A stretch of DNA of 42,727 nt from positions 1-42,727 of the forward strand of contig NZ_JAKHEX010000020.1 of NCBI RefSeq assembly GCF_023130475.1. The letters run 5' to 3'. Below are positions 9,943-16,765 of the stretch, one piece after another. The position numbers and the translations under genes were made by a program. The stretch is from Aciditerrimonas ferrireducens. GTDB taxonomy: Bacteria > Actinomycetota > Acidimicrobiia > Acidimicrobiales > UBA8190. Below the pieces are notes generated by a model. The model worked only from the letters and a program-made list of their open reading frames with translations, did no database searches and was not told the DNA's origin. Positions within the stretch are counted from its first letter, which is position 1. Each line of letters begins with the position of its first letter.

Positions 9943-11247
9943 TCAGGTGTCAGCCGCTGCGCCGTGCACCACCGGCACGGCGGCGGGGTCTTCGACCCGG
10001 CGGAGCCGCGGCACGGTGGTTGCCACCAGGGCGAGGAGGGCCGCGGCCGCGCCGAAGCCGGCGCCGAGGAGGCTGACCCCGTTCCAGCCGGCCGAGGCGT
10101 AAACCCGGGTGGAGAGGGCTGAGCCCAGCGCCCCGCCGCAGAAGTAGGTCACCATGTAGACGCTGGTCACGCGGCTGCGGGCCTCCGGCCGGATGAGGTA
10201 GATGGCGCCCTGGTTCGAGATGTGGAGGCCCTGGGCCCCGATGTCGAGCAGGACGATGCCGACGACGAAGGGCCAGAGGCTGCGACTGCCGAGCCAGAGG
10301 GGCGCCCAGGCCAGGACCAGCAGCCCGCTGGTGGCCAGGGTGGTCGACCGCAGCAGCCCGCGGTCCGAGCGGCGGCCGGCCCGGGTGGCGGTGAGGGCCC
10401 CGGCCGCCCCGGCCAGGCCGAAGAGGCCGATGAGGGCCGGGCCGAGGTGGTAGCGGTGGGCGAGGAGGAACGCCATGGAGGTCCAGAGCACCGAGAAGGT
10501 GGCGAAGGAGAGGAACCCGTAGGCGGCCCGGAGGCGCAGCAGGGGCTCCTCGAGCGCCAGGCGCAGCGTCGAGGCCAGGGTGCGCCCGTAGGGGAGGCGC
10601 TCGGTGTTCCGCCAGCGGGGCAGGGCCCGGTTGAGCACCAGGGCCTGGAGGAGCATGACGCCGGCCGAGGCGAGGTAGACGGTCCGCCAGGTGCCGAGCT
10701 GCGCGAGGGCCCCGGCCACGGTGCGGGCCAGGAGCACGCCGACGAGCAGGCCGCTCATGACCGTCCCCACCACCCGGCCCCGTTCCCCGTCGGAGGCGAG
10801 GGAGGCAGCGAAGGGCACGAGCACCTGGGCCATGACCGTGGTGCCCCCGACGGCGGCTGCCGCTGCGAGGATCAGGGGCCCCCGGGGGGACAGCCCGAAC
10901 CAGACGAGGCCGACGGCGGTCGCCAGGCTCAAGGTGACCACCAGGCGGCGGCGCTCCAGGAGGTCGCCGAGGGGGAGCACGAAGAACAAGGACGCGGCGT
11001 AGGCCAACTGGGCGACGGTCACGATGAGGCCAGCGGTACCCGCCGAGAGGTGGAGGTCCCGGCCGATGACCGGCAGGAGGGGCTGGGCGAAGTAGTTGTT
11101 CGCCACCGCCGCCCCGGTGGCCAGCGCCATGGTGAGCACCGTCGCTCGGCGCAGACCACCATCGGCGCGCCCGTCGGCCCTCGTCCTTCGGCGAGGGGCG
11201 CGCGCCGGCTGGGTGGTCGTCGAACGGCTCGGGGCAGGGGTCGCCAT
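9943..11247 (-). CDS. MFS transporter, probable drug or metabolite efflux
   Basis: A 434-aa major facilitator with about twelve hydrophobic segments. A basic ~30-residue N-terminal tail is followed by the first helix with AVANNYFAQPLLPVIGRDL, a motif seen in AraJ/YgaY-like exporters. The loop-2 region LPLGDLLERRRLVV corresponds to the MFS motif A position. The substrate cannot be told from sequence. The ATG at 11247 has no SD; a TACCCT -10 box (11293-11298) predicts a short leader of about 37 bases. It stands alone, converging on korB and downstream of the winged-helix regulator on the same strand, which might control it (inference). Confidence 0.85.
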   Translation of the reverse strand: MATPAPSRSTTTQPARAPRRRTRADGRADGGLRRATVLTMALATGAAVANNYFAQPLLPVIGRDLHLSAGTAGLIVTVAQLAYAASLFFVLPLGDLLERRRLVVTLSLATAVGLVWFGLSPRGPLILAAAAAVGGTTVMAQVLVPFAASLASDGERGRVVGTVMSGLLVGVLLARTVAGALAQLGTWRTVYLASAGVMLLQALVLNRALPRWRNTERLPYGRTLASTLRLALEEPLLRLRAAYGFLSFATFSVLWTSMAFLLAHRYHLGPALIGLFGLAGAAGALTATRAGRRSDRGLLRSTTLATSGLLVLAWAPLWLGSRSLWPFVVGIVLLDIGAQGLHISNQGAIYLIRPEARSRVTSVYMVTYFCGGALGSALSTRVYASAGWNGVSLLGAGFGAAAALLALVATTVPRLRRVEDPAAVPVVHGAAADT

Positions 11248-11292
11248 GGCAGGGCTTGCAGGGCTGGCGTCCGGGTTCGGACACCGAGGGCC

Positions 11293-11298
11293 AGGGTA
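11293..11298 (-). promoter_or_regulatory. Possible -10 box (TACCCT) of the MFS gene
   Basis: TACCCT on the minus strand, 8 bases before a GTG at 11284 that is out of frame with the MFS protein. This points to a short untranslated leader rather than a leaderless start. Confidence 0.35.
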
Positions 11299-11419
11299 CC
11301 GGGCCGGGCCGAGGGCCGGGCCGGTGGGCTCGGAGCACCCTGAGGCGCGGTGTTCCCGAGCCCAGAGGAGCGCGGCACGAGCCGCTTCCCAGGCGAGGAT
11401 GCCTGAGGGCTCCGGGTGG

Positions 11420-12232
11420 TCAGCTGATCCGGGTCACCCGGGTCGCGGCCCGGCGGCCCCGTGGCCGGTCGAGCATACGTTGGAGGAGCGCCAGCTCACC
11501 GTCGTCGAGCTCGGCTGCCCTGGCATCGGGCGTCGGCCGACGGGGGGCCCGGAGACGAGCCTCCACTGCTTCGAGGTTCTGTTGGGTGCGTTCGAGTTGC
11601 TGGCGAAGCGTCTCGTTCTCCTCTTCGAGGGCTTCCCGAGCGGCGCGGACCCGAGCAAGCTCCCGTTGCAGCTCACCGACCTGGCGTTCGAGGCCGACCA
11701 GACGCCGGTTCAGCCAGGTCCGACCCTCGCCCGCACTCCTCGCGGTGTCGGACGGGGACTCGTGCCGACCAAGGATCTCGGCAACCTGGGCGAGCAAGCG
11801 GCGAGCGAGCTCGTCGTAGTCGACGCCGTCCGGGGATCCGACGAATGGCGCCGCGACACGCGAGACCTGTTCCCGCCGAGCGGTTCGAGCGACGGGCCTG
11901 TGGGCGGGTGGCGCCTCGGACGTCTCCGGCACCGGATCGGGGTCCCGGCGGGCCTGCCCGGCACGAGCCTGGCCCTCGTCGGTGAGCTCGATGCGGTAGG
12001 TCCGCTTCCCCCGGATCTCCCGACGAATGAGACCGGCCCGCTCCATGCCCGAGAGGAGCTGGGCGAAGGCGATGCTGCTGCCCGGATACTCCACGGCACT
12101 CGCAAGTGCCGTGCTCGCCATGCCCGAGGCGTCGACGACCGGGCCAGCCGTCGCGAGCCAGGCCACGACTCTGTCGCGGGTCCCGACGGCCTTCTTGGTC
12201 GTGGTCGCCGAACGTCCCCGTCGCTCACCCAT
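11420..12232 (-). CDS. Winged-helix DNA-binding protein with C-terminal coiled coil
   Basis: A 270-aa protein I cannot assign to a named family. Residues ~15-80 look like a winged helix: TRDRVVAWLA, a helical segment, LLSGMERAGLIRREIRGKRTYRIELTDEG, where the last part is the wing. A Pro-rich linker (~80-110) follows, then a helical region and a long coiled coil from about 165 to 235 (LNRRLVGLERQVGELQRELA, ALEEENETLRQQLERTQQNL), suggesting a dimer or oligomer. The ATG at 12232 has an SD (AGAGGAGAG) about 10 bases upstream. The region is less GC-rich than its neighbours. An imperfect 29-bp palindrome lies over its likely -10, so autoregulation is plausible. Confidence 0.75.
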   Translation of the reverse strand: MGERRGRSATTTKKAVGTRDRVVAWLATAGPVVDASGMASTALASAVEYPGSSIAFAQLLSGMERAGLIRREIRGKRTYRIELTDEGQARAGQARRDPDPVPETSEAPPAHRPVARTARREQVSRVAAPFVGSPDGVDYDELARRLLAQVAEILGRHESPSDTARSAGEGRTWLNRRLVGLERQVGELQRELARVRAAREALEEENETLRQQLERTQQNLEAVEARLRAPRRPTPDARAAELDDGELALLQRMLDRPRGRRAATRVTRIS

Positions 12233-12283
12233 GGTTCTGAACGCTCTCCTCTTCCCGCAATGGTCCGCAGGCGCGAACCGCCC

Positions 12284-12312
12284 ACAATCATAATCGCGAA
12301 GATGATTATTGG
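12284..12312 (-). promoter_or_regulatory. AT-rich operator-like inverted repeat with embedded -10
   Basis: Arms ACAATCATAATC (12284-12295) and GATGATTATTGG (12301-12312) are inverted copies matching at 9 of 12 positions around the spacer gcgaa. On the minus strand a TATGAT hexamer (12292 to 12287) lies inside it, which would start transcription near 12280 and give a leader of about 48 bases. In this GC-rich genome such an AT island is conspicuous. Candidate autoregulatory site of the winged-helix gene. Confidence 0.55.
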
Positions 12313-12444
12313 TGGTTGTCGCCTCCCCGGTGTGCTCGATGGCGTTGGCGCAAAGCAGTCGACAGGCGCGTCGCCGCAGGGGCGAGCGGACTGCGGGGGC
12401 TGGTCGGTGCCGAAGCGGCGACGTCCAGCGTGAGGCCGGCTCCG

Positions 12445-12450
12445 TAGACT
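12445..12450 (+). promoter_or_regulatory. -10 box (TAGACT) of the phosphatidyltransferase gene, leaderless
   Basis: TAGACT, 6 bases, then the ATG at 12457. This spacing selects that ATG over the GTG three bases earlier. Confidence 0.6.
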
Positions 12451-12456
12451 GAGGTG

Positions 12457-13107
12457 ATGGTCCAGGCGGCTCCCGCTCCCCAGCACGCCGATGGCCCGGC
12501 ACTCGCCCAGGAACTGGCGTCGGCAGGCACGGAGGATCGGATACTGACCGTCCCGAACCTGGTGACGGCGGTTCGGCTGGCCTGTGTGCCGCTGTTCGTG
12601 TGGTTGCTCTTCGGTGCGCACCAACAGAGTGCCGCTGCGGGGTTGCTGGCCGGCCTAGGGGCGACGGACTGGGTGGACGGGACCGTGGCGCGACACTTTC
12701 ACCAGGTCTCGACCCTCGGCAAGGTCCTGGACCCCACCGCCGACCGGCTGCTGGTGGCTACGGCCGTCCTCTGCACGGTGATCGTCGGGGCGGTGCCGCC
12801 CTGGTTCGCTGCTCTGACCGTGGCTCGCGAAGCACTCGTTTCGGGCGCAGTGCTCCTGCTTGCGGCCCTCGGGGCAAAACGGATCGACGTGCTCTTCATC
12901 GGCAAGGCCGGCACCTTCGCCCTCATGGCCGCGTACCCTGCCTTCTTGCTGGCCCACGGCTCGGCTACCTGGCAGGGCGACCTCCGGTCGGCGGCCTGGG
13001 TGATCGGCCTTGGCGGTCTGTGCCTGGCCTGGGTGGCGGCTGGTCGCTACCTGCCGGAGGCTCGGGCTGCTCTTGTCGCCGGGCGAGCGGGGCGGGCGGC
13101 TCGGTGA
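12457..13107 (+). CDS. CDP-alcohol phosphatidyltransferase (PgsA/cardiolipin-synthase type)
   Basis: Membrane enzyme of 216 aa that moves a phosphatidyl group from CDP-diacylglycerol to an alcohol. The full family motif D-x2-D-G-x2-A-R-x8-G-x3-D-x3-D is present with D71, D74, G75, A78, R79, G88, D92 and D96. About five to six hydrophobic segments follow or flank it. The N-terminal 28 residues are a polar extension. The acceptor (glycerol phosphate, inositol phosphate or phosphatidylglycerol) cannot be decided. The start is the ATG at 12457, 6 bases after TAGACT. Confidence 0.88.
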   Translation: MVQAAPAPQHADGPALAQELASAGTEDRILTVPNLVTAVRLACVPLFVWLLFGAHQQSAAAGLLAGLGATDWVDGTVARHFHQVSTLGKVLDPTADRLLVATAVLCTVIVGAVPPWFAALTVAREALVSGAVLLLAALGAKRIDVLFIGKAGTFALMAAYPAFLLAHGSATWQGDLRSAAWVIGLGGLCLAWVAAGRYLPEARAALVAGRAGRAAR

Positions 13108-13205
13108 TCGACTGGCCCGGCTCAGCTGCGGCCGATCCCTTCGGGGACGAGGAGCCGGTCCCGGCGCCCTGAGCGGCGGTGCCAGCCGTCGGCGGGCCGG
13201 GCGGG

Positions 13206-13211
13206 TAGGGT
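13206..13211 (+). promoter_or_regulatory. -10 box (TAGGGT) ahead of a mini-ORF and the nucleotidyltransferase
   Basis: TAGGGT, 7 bases, then an ATG at 13219 that opens a 13-codon ORF ending on the start of the next gene. Confidence 0.55.
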
Positions 13212-13218
13212 CCAGACG

Positions 13219-13260
13219 ATGGCTCCCTGGAGGCAGCACGGACGGGGCGGAGGGCGATGA
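13219..13260 (+). CDS. Candidate leaderless mini-ORF (13 aa) coupled to the next gene
   Basis: ATG at 13219, 7 bases after TAGGGT, encodes MAPWRQHGRGGGR and stops with TGA at 13258-13260. That stop overlaps the ATG of the following gene as ATGA. Ribosomes starting on the mRNA 5' end would finish on the downstream start codon. No evidence of expression beyond this arrangement; the main gene also has its own GGAGG-like site. Confidence 0.4.
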   Translation: MAPWRQHGRGGGR

Positions 13261-15713
13261 AGGCGGTCATCATGGCCGGAGGCGAGGGGACACGGCTGCG
13301 CCCCCTGACCTCGAACCAGCCCAAGCCCATGTTGCCGATGGCCAACCGGCCGATGATGGAGCACGTCCTGGGGTTGCTGAAGCGGCACGGCTTCGACGAC
13401 GTGGTGGTGACGGTGGCGTTCATGGCGAGTGCCATCCGGAACTACTTCGGGGACGGCTCGGAGCTCGGGGTGCGGATCCGCTACGCCGCGGAGGAGACCC
13501 CCCTGGGGACGGCCGGGTCGGTGGCCAACGCCCGGGACCTCCTCGGCGAGCGGTTCCTGGTCATCTCGGGGGACGTCCTGACCGACCTGGACCTGAGTGC
13601 CCTGGTGGCCTTCCACGAGGAGCGGGGGGCGCTGGCGACCTTGGCCCTGAAGGCGGTCGAGGACCCCTTGGAGTTCGGCATCGTCATCACTCGGCCCGAC
13701 GGGGCCATCGAACGGTTCCTGGAGAAGCCCAGTTGGGGACAGGTGTTCTCGGACACCATCAACACCGGGGTCTACGTGCTCGAGCCCGAGATCCTCGACC
13801 TGGTCCCGAGCGGACGCCCGGTGGACTTCTCCGGGGAGGTCTTCCCCGCTGCCCTGGCCGCCGGCCGACCGGTGTACGGCTGGGTGGCCGAGGGGTACTG
13901 GGAGGACGTGGGCACCCTCGAGGCGTATCTCCGGGCCCACCAGGACGTCTTGGACCGGAAGGTGGCCGTCGGGGACCTGGGGTTCGAGCTCCGCCAGGGG
14001 GTCTGGCTGGGGAAGGGGGCCACGGTGGACCCCGCCGCCGAGGTGCGGGGCCCGGCCCTGATCGGCGACAACGTCACGGTCGGCCCGGGATCGGTCATCG
14101 GGCCCTACACGGTCCTCGGACCGAACGTCCGGGTGGGGGAGAACGCTGCGGTCGAGCGGAGCGTGGTCCACGACGGCAGCCACCTGGCCTCGGGCGTGCG
14201 GGTGGAGGGTTCGGTGGTCGGGCGGGCCTGCGACCTGCGCCAGGGCTGCCACCTCGAGGAGGGGGTGGTGCTCGGCGACGAGGTCTTCGTGGGGGCCGCC
14301 GCCGTCTTGAAGGCCGGCATCAAGGTCTTTCCGTTCAAGACGGTGGAGATGGGGGCGACGGTCAACACCTCCATCGTCCTGGAGTCCCGGGGGGCCAGGA
14401 GCCTCTTCGGCCGCCAGGGCGTGACCGGCCTGGCGAACGTCGACGTCGGTCCCGAGCTGGCTCTGCGGCTGGCCATGGCCTGGGCCTCGACCCTGGAGAA
14501 GGGCTCGACGGTCACCGCGTCGAGGGACACGAGCCGGGCGGCCCGGGTCCTGAAGCGGGCGATCATGGTGGGCTGCAACGCCGCCGGGGTGGACGTGGAG
14601 GACCTGGAGGTGGCCACGGTGCCGGTCACCCGGTTCCAGGTCCGCTCGGGACCGAGCCAGGGGGGGATCACGGTCCGCCTGGACGAGCAGGACACCCAGT
14701 CGGTGGTCATCCGGTTCTTCGACCGGGACGGCATCGACCTGGACGAGGCGGCCCAGCGGAAGATCGAGCGGCTCTACGCCCGGGAAGAGTTCCGACGGAC
14801 CTTCGCCTCGGACATCGGCGACCTGCGCTACCCGGCCCGGACCCTCGAGTACTACACGGCGGCCCTCATGGACCGGATCGACGTCGACCGAGTGGCCAAG
14901 GCGGGCTTCAAGCTGGTCCTGGACTACTCCTACGGCACGGCCAGCTTCGTCATGCCCAACGTCCTGGCCAAGCTGGGGGCCGACGTCCTGGCCGTCAATC
15001 CCTACGCGGCCACGGCCCGCTCGATCGGGGGGGACCGCCAGGGTGCGGCCGCCCGGGTGGCCGACCTGGTGCGGTCCTCGGGGGCCGACCTCGGGGCGGT
15101 CATCGACCCGGGGGGGGAGCACCTGACCCTGGTGGACGACGAGGGCCGGGTCCTGGCCGACCACGAGGCCCTGGTGCTGCTGGTCGACCTGGTGACCAGC
15201 CGGGGCCGGGCCCGCCGGGTCGCGTTGCCTGTGGCCGCCCCGTCGGCTGCCGAGCGGACCGCCCCGGCGCACCTCATGGAAGTGGCCAGCGACCGGGAGA
15301 CGGACTTCGCCGGGAGCCTGGAAGGCGGCTTCATCTTCCCGCGCTTCCTGCCGGCCTTCGACGCCGTGGCCACCGTCGCCCACCTCCTGGACCTGCTGGC
15401 CGAGCCTGATGGGGGCACGCACCGGCTCTCGCGCTGGTCCTCCCGGGTCCCCCGGATCTGGACCGCCCACGAGGAGGTGGTGACCCCCTGGGAGCAGAAG
15501 GGCACGGTGATGCGGAGCCTCGTGGAGCGCCTTGCCGGCCGGGACCTGGTCCTGGTCGACGGGGTCAAGGTGCTCGACGCGGAGGGCTGGACCCTCGTGG
15601 TGCCCGACCCCGAGGAGCCGGTCACCCACGTCTGGGTCGAGGCGGCCAGCGAGGAGGCGGCCCGGGCCCGGGTGGAGGAGCAGGCCGCTCGGGTGCGCCA
15701 ACTGCTGGTCTGA
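13257..15713 (+). CDS. Sugar-phosphate nucleotidyltransferase fused to degenerate phosphomannomutase
   Basis: An 818-aa fusion resembling actinobacterial and cyanobacterial proteins annotated as mannose-1-phosphate guanylyltransferase. Residues 1-~230 are a nucleotidyltransferase with AGGEGTRLRPLT and the QPKPMLP lysine, expected to make NDP-sugar from NTP and sugar 1-phosphate. Residues ~250-360 are hexapeptide repeats of a left-handed beta-helix (VTVGPGSVIGPYTVLGPNV). From ~370 a phosphohexomutase-like region begins. Near residue 470, where a working enzyme has TASHNP, it reads TVRLDEQD; near 614, where DGDADR binds metal, it reads DPGGEHL. The mutase part should therefore be inactive and may be structural or regulatory. 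The product could feed cell-wall or capsule mannosylation. Confidence 0.88.
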   Translation: MKAVIMAGGEGTRLRPLTSNQPKPMLPMANRPMMEHVLGLLKRHGFDDVVVTVAFMASAIRNYFGDGSELGVRIRYAAEETPLGTAGSVANARDLLGERFLVISGDVLTDLDLSALVAFHEERGALATLALKAVEDPLEFGIVITRPDGAIERFLEKPSWGQVFSDTINTGVYVLEPEILDLVPSGRPVDFSGEVFPAALAAGRPVYGWVAEGYWEDVGTLEAYLRAHQDVLDRKVAVGDLGFELRQGVWLGKGATVDPAAEVRGPALIGDNVTVGPGSVIGPYTVLGPNVRVGENAAVERSVVHDGSHLASGVRVEGSVVGRACDLRQGCHLEEGVVLGDEVFVGAAAVLKAGIKVFPFKTVEMGATVNTSIVLESRGARSLFGRQGVTGLANVDVGPELALRLAMAWASTLEKGSTVTASRDTSRAARVLKRAIMVGCNAAGVDVEDLEVATVPVTRFQVRSGPSQGGITVRLDEQDTQSVVIRFFDRDGIDLDEAAQRKIERLYAREEFRRTFASDIGDLRYPARTLEYYTAALMDRIDVDRVAKAGFKLVLDYSYGTASFVMPNVLAKLGADVLAVNPYAATARSIGGDRQGAAARVADLVRSSGADLGAVIDPGGEHLTLVDDEGRVLADHEALVLLVDLVTSRGRARRVALPVAAPSAAERTAPAHLMEVASDRETDFAGSLEGGFIFPRFLPAFDAVATVAHLLDLLAEPDGGTHRLSRWSSRVPRIWTAHEEVVTPWEQKGTVMRSLVERLAGRDLVLVDGVKVLDAEGWTLVVPDPEEPVTHVWVEAASEEAARARVEEQAARVRQLLV

Positions 15714-15721
15714 CCGGGTCT

Positions 15722-15736
15722 GGCTGCCCGGCAGCC
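15722..15736 (+). terminator. Short hairpin after the nucleotidyltransferase gene
   Basis: GGCTGCCCGGCAGCC forms a 6-bp stem with a 3-base loop 8 bases after the stop codon. It lacks a U-tract. Weak candidate. Confidence 0.3.
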
Positions 15737-15787
15737 GGGGGCCCTGCGGTCCGGGCCGTCGACCTGGCCGGGCGGCGGGCGAGTGGC

Positions 15788-15793
15788 TAGGGT
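15788..15793 (+). promoter_or_regulatory. -10 box (TAGGGT) of gcvH, leaderless
   Basis: TAGGGT, 7 bases, then the ATG at 15801. With the transcript starting at the start codon there is no room for a glycine riboswitch. Confidence 0.6.
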
Positions 15794-15800
15794 CCAGGGC

Positions 15801-16181
15801 ATGCGGGTCCCCGAGGAGCTGCGCTACACGGAGGAGCACGAGTGGGTGGCGGCGGGGGGCGAGCGGGTCCGGATCGGCATCACCGACTACGCCCAGGACG
15901 CCCTGGGTGACGTGGTCTACGTGCAACTGCCGGCCGTTGGCACCGAGGTCGAGGCCGGGGGGGTGCTGGGGGAGGTGGAGTCGACGAAGTCCGTCTCGGA
16001 GGTCTACGCCCCCGTGGCCGGACGGGTGGTGGCGGTGAACGAGGCCCTGGTCGACGCCCCGGAGCGGATCAACCAGGACCCCTACGGCGAGGGCTGGCTC
16101 TGCGAGGTGGAGCCGGCCGAGCGGGGCGCGCTGGAGCAGCTGCTGGACGCCGCCGCCTACCGGCGGCTGGTCGAGCGCTGA
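15801..16181 (+). CDS. gcvH: Glycine cleavage system H protein
   Basis: Lipoyl carrier of 126 aa that shuttles the aminomethyl group between the P, T and L proteins of glycine decarboxylase. The N-terminus (RYTEEHEWV) and the lipoylation site K63 in [18 protein letters not shown] are both canonical, as is the [15 protein letters not shown] end. I place the start at ATG 15801, because an earlier in-frame GTG at 15783 would put the -10 box inside the gene. The P and T proteins are not in this window. The gene order gcvH-garA-merR-DUF151 matches the Mycobacterium arrangement. Confidence 0.96.
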   Translation: MRVPEELRYTEEHEWVAAGGERVRIGITDYAQDALGDVVYVQLPAVGTEVEAGGVLGEVESTKSVSEVYAPVAGRVVAVNEALVDAPERINQDPYGEGWLCEVEPAERGALEQLLDAAAYRRLVER

Positions 16182-16224
16182 CCCGAGGCGCGCCTCGCCC
16201 GTGGGTGACGCGCGCCTCGGGGTC
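16180..16224 (+). terminator. Hairpin between gcvH and garA-like gene
   Basis: Arms 16180-16192 (GACCCGAGGCGCG) and 16211-16224 pair with one bulged base. Inside it, 16184-16197 is also a 14-bp perfect palindrome (CGAGGCGCGCCTCG), so two alternative folds are possible. It begins within the gcvH stop codon and lies before the garA promoter. Likely terminator or 3'-end stabiliser. Confidence 0.5.
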
Positions 16225-16241
16225 GGGAAGGGCCGAGCGGC

Positions 16242-16247
16242 TAGCGT
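16242..16247 (+). promoter_or_regulatory. -10 box (TAGCGT) of garA-like gene, leaderless
   Basis: TAGCGT, 6 bases, then GTG at 16254. Confidence 0.6.
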
Positions 16248-16253
16248 AGGCCC

Positions 16254-16730
16254 GTGGCGTTCTGCACCAACTGCGGGCACCGGAACCCCCCCGACGCCAA
16301 CTTCTGCGCCTCGTGCGGCGCGGCCTTGGTGACGGCTTGGGCGGACACCACGACGGTGACCATCCGGCTAGAGGACGCCCTGGCCGACCAGGGGGGAGAG
16401 GAGGCTGCGCTCGAGCTGCCGGTCCCCTCGGACACCGGGGTCCTGGTGGTGCGGCACGGCCCGAGCGCCGGGACTCGTTTCGTGCTGGTCGCCCCGACGA
16501 CCGCCGTGGGCCGGCACCCCGAGAGCGACATCTTCCTCGACGACATCACCGTCTCGCGGCGCCACGCCGAGATCGCCCGGGGCGAGGACGGCTACCGGAT
16601 CCGGGACCTCGGGTCCTTGAACGGGACCTACGTGAACCACGAGCGGATCGAGGAGGCGAAGCTCCGAAGCGGGGACGAGGTCCAGATCGGCAAGTTCAAG
16701 CTGCTCTTCGTGGCCGGCCCCGAGGCATGA
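16254..16730 (+). CDS. garA: GarA/OdhI-type FHA regulator with an N-terminal zinc ribbon
   Basis: A 158-aa FHA-domain protein. The FHA part (~60-150) has G86-R87, S101-R102-R103-H104 and S121-x-N123-G124-T125, the phosphothreonine-binding residues, and is closely similar to mycobacterial GarA (GRHPxSDIFLDDxTVSRRHAE, GSLNGTYVN, DEVQIGKFKL). Before it, DTTTVTIRLEDAL (31-43) resembles the GarA phosphosite ETTSVFRADFL, so T32/T33 or T33/T34 are likely kinase targets. Unlike GarA, the first 24 residues form a zinc ribbon with C4, C7, C18 and C21. Known GarA and OdhI bind and modulate 2-oxoglutarate dehydrogenase and glutamate enzymes and are switched by Ser/Thr kinases. Here partners could include KorAB or GltBD (inference). 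Confidence 0.9.
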   Translation: MAFCTNCGHRNPPDANFCASCGAALVTAWADTTTVTIRLEDALADQGGEEAALELPVPSDTGVLVVRHGPSAGTRFVLVAPTTAVGRHPESDIFLDDITVSRRHAEIARGEDGYRIRDLGSLNGTYVNHERIEEAKLRSGDEVQIGKFKLLFVAGPEA

Positions 16731-16765
16731 GCACGGAGGGGGCGCAAGGGGGTCGACGAGGGTGA
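16727..16765 (+). CDS. Candidate bridging mini-ORF (12 aa) between garA and merR
   Basis: ATG at 16727 overlaps the garA stop (ATGA) and encodes MSTEGAQGGRRG. Its own TGA at 16763-16765 overlaps the GTG start of merR (GTGA). The 31-base gap between garA and merR is thus filled by one frame that links both by stop-start overlaps. Translation is not proven. Confidence 0.35.
   Translation: MSTEGAQGGRRG

Noticed and set aside
15714..15800. Glycine riboswitch ahead of gcvH
   Set aside because: The -10 box is 7 bases before the start codon, leaving no leader, and I see no paired aptamer-like structure.
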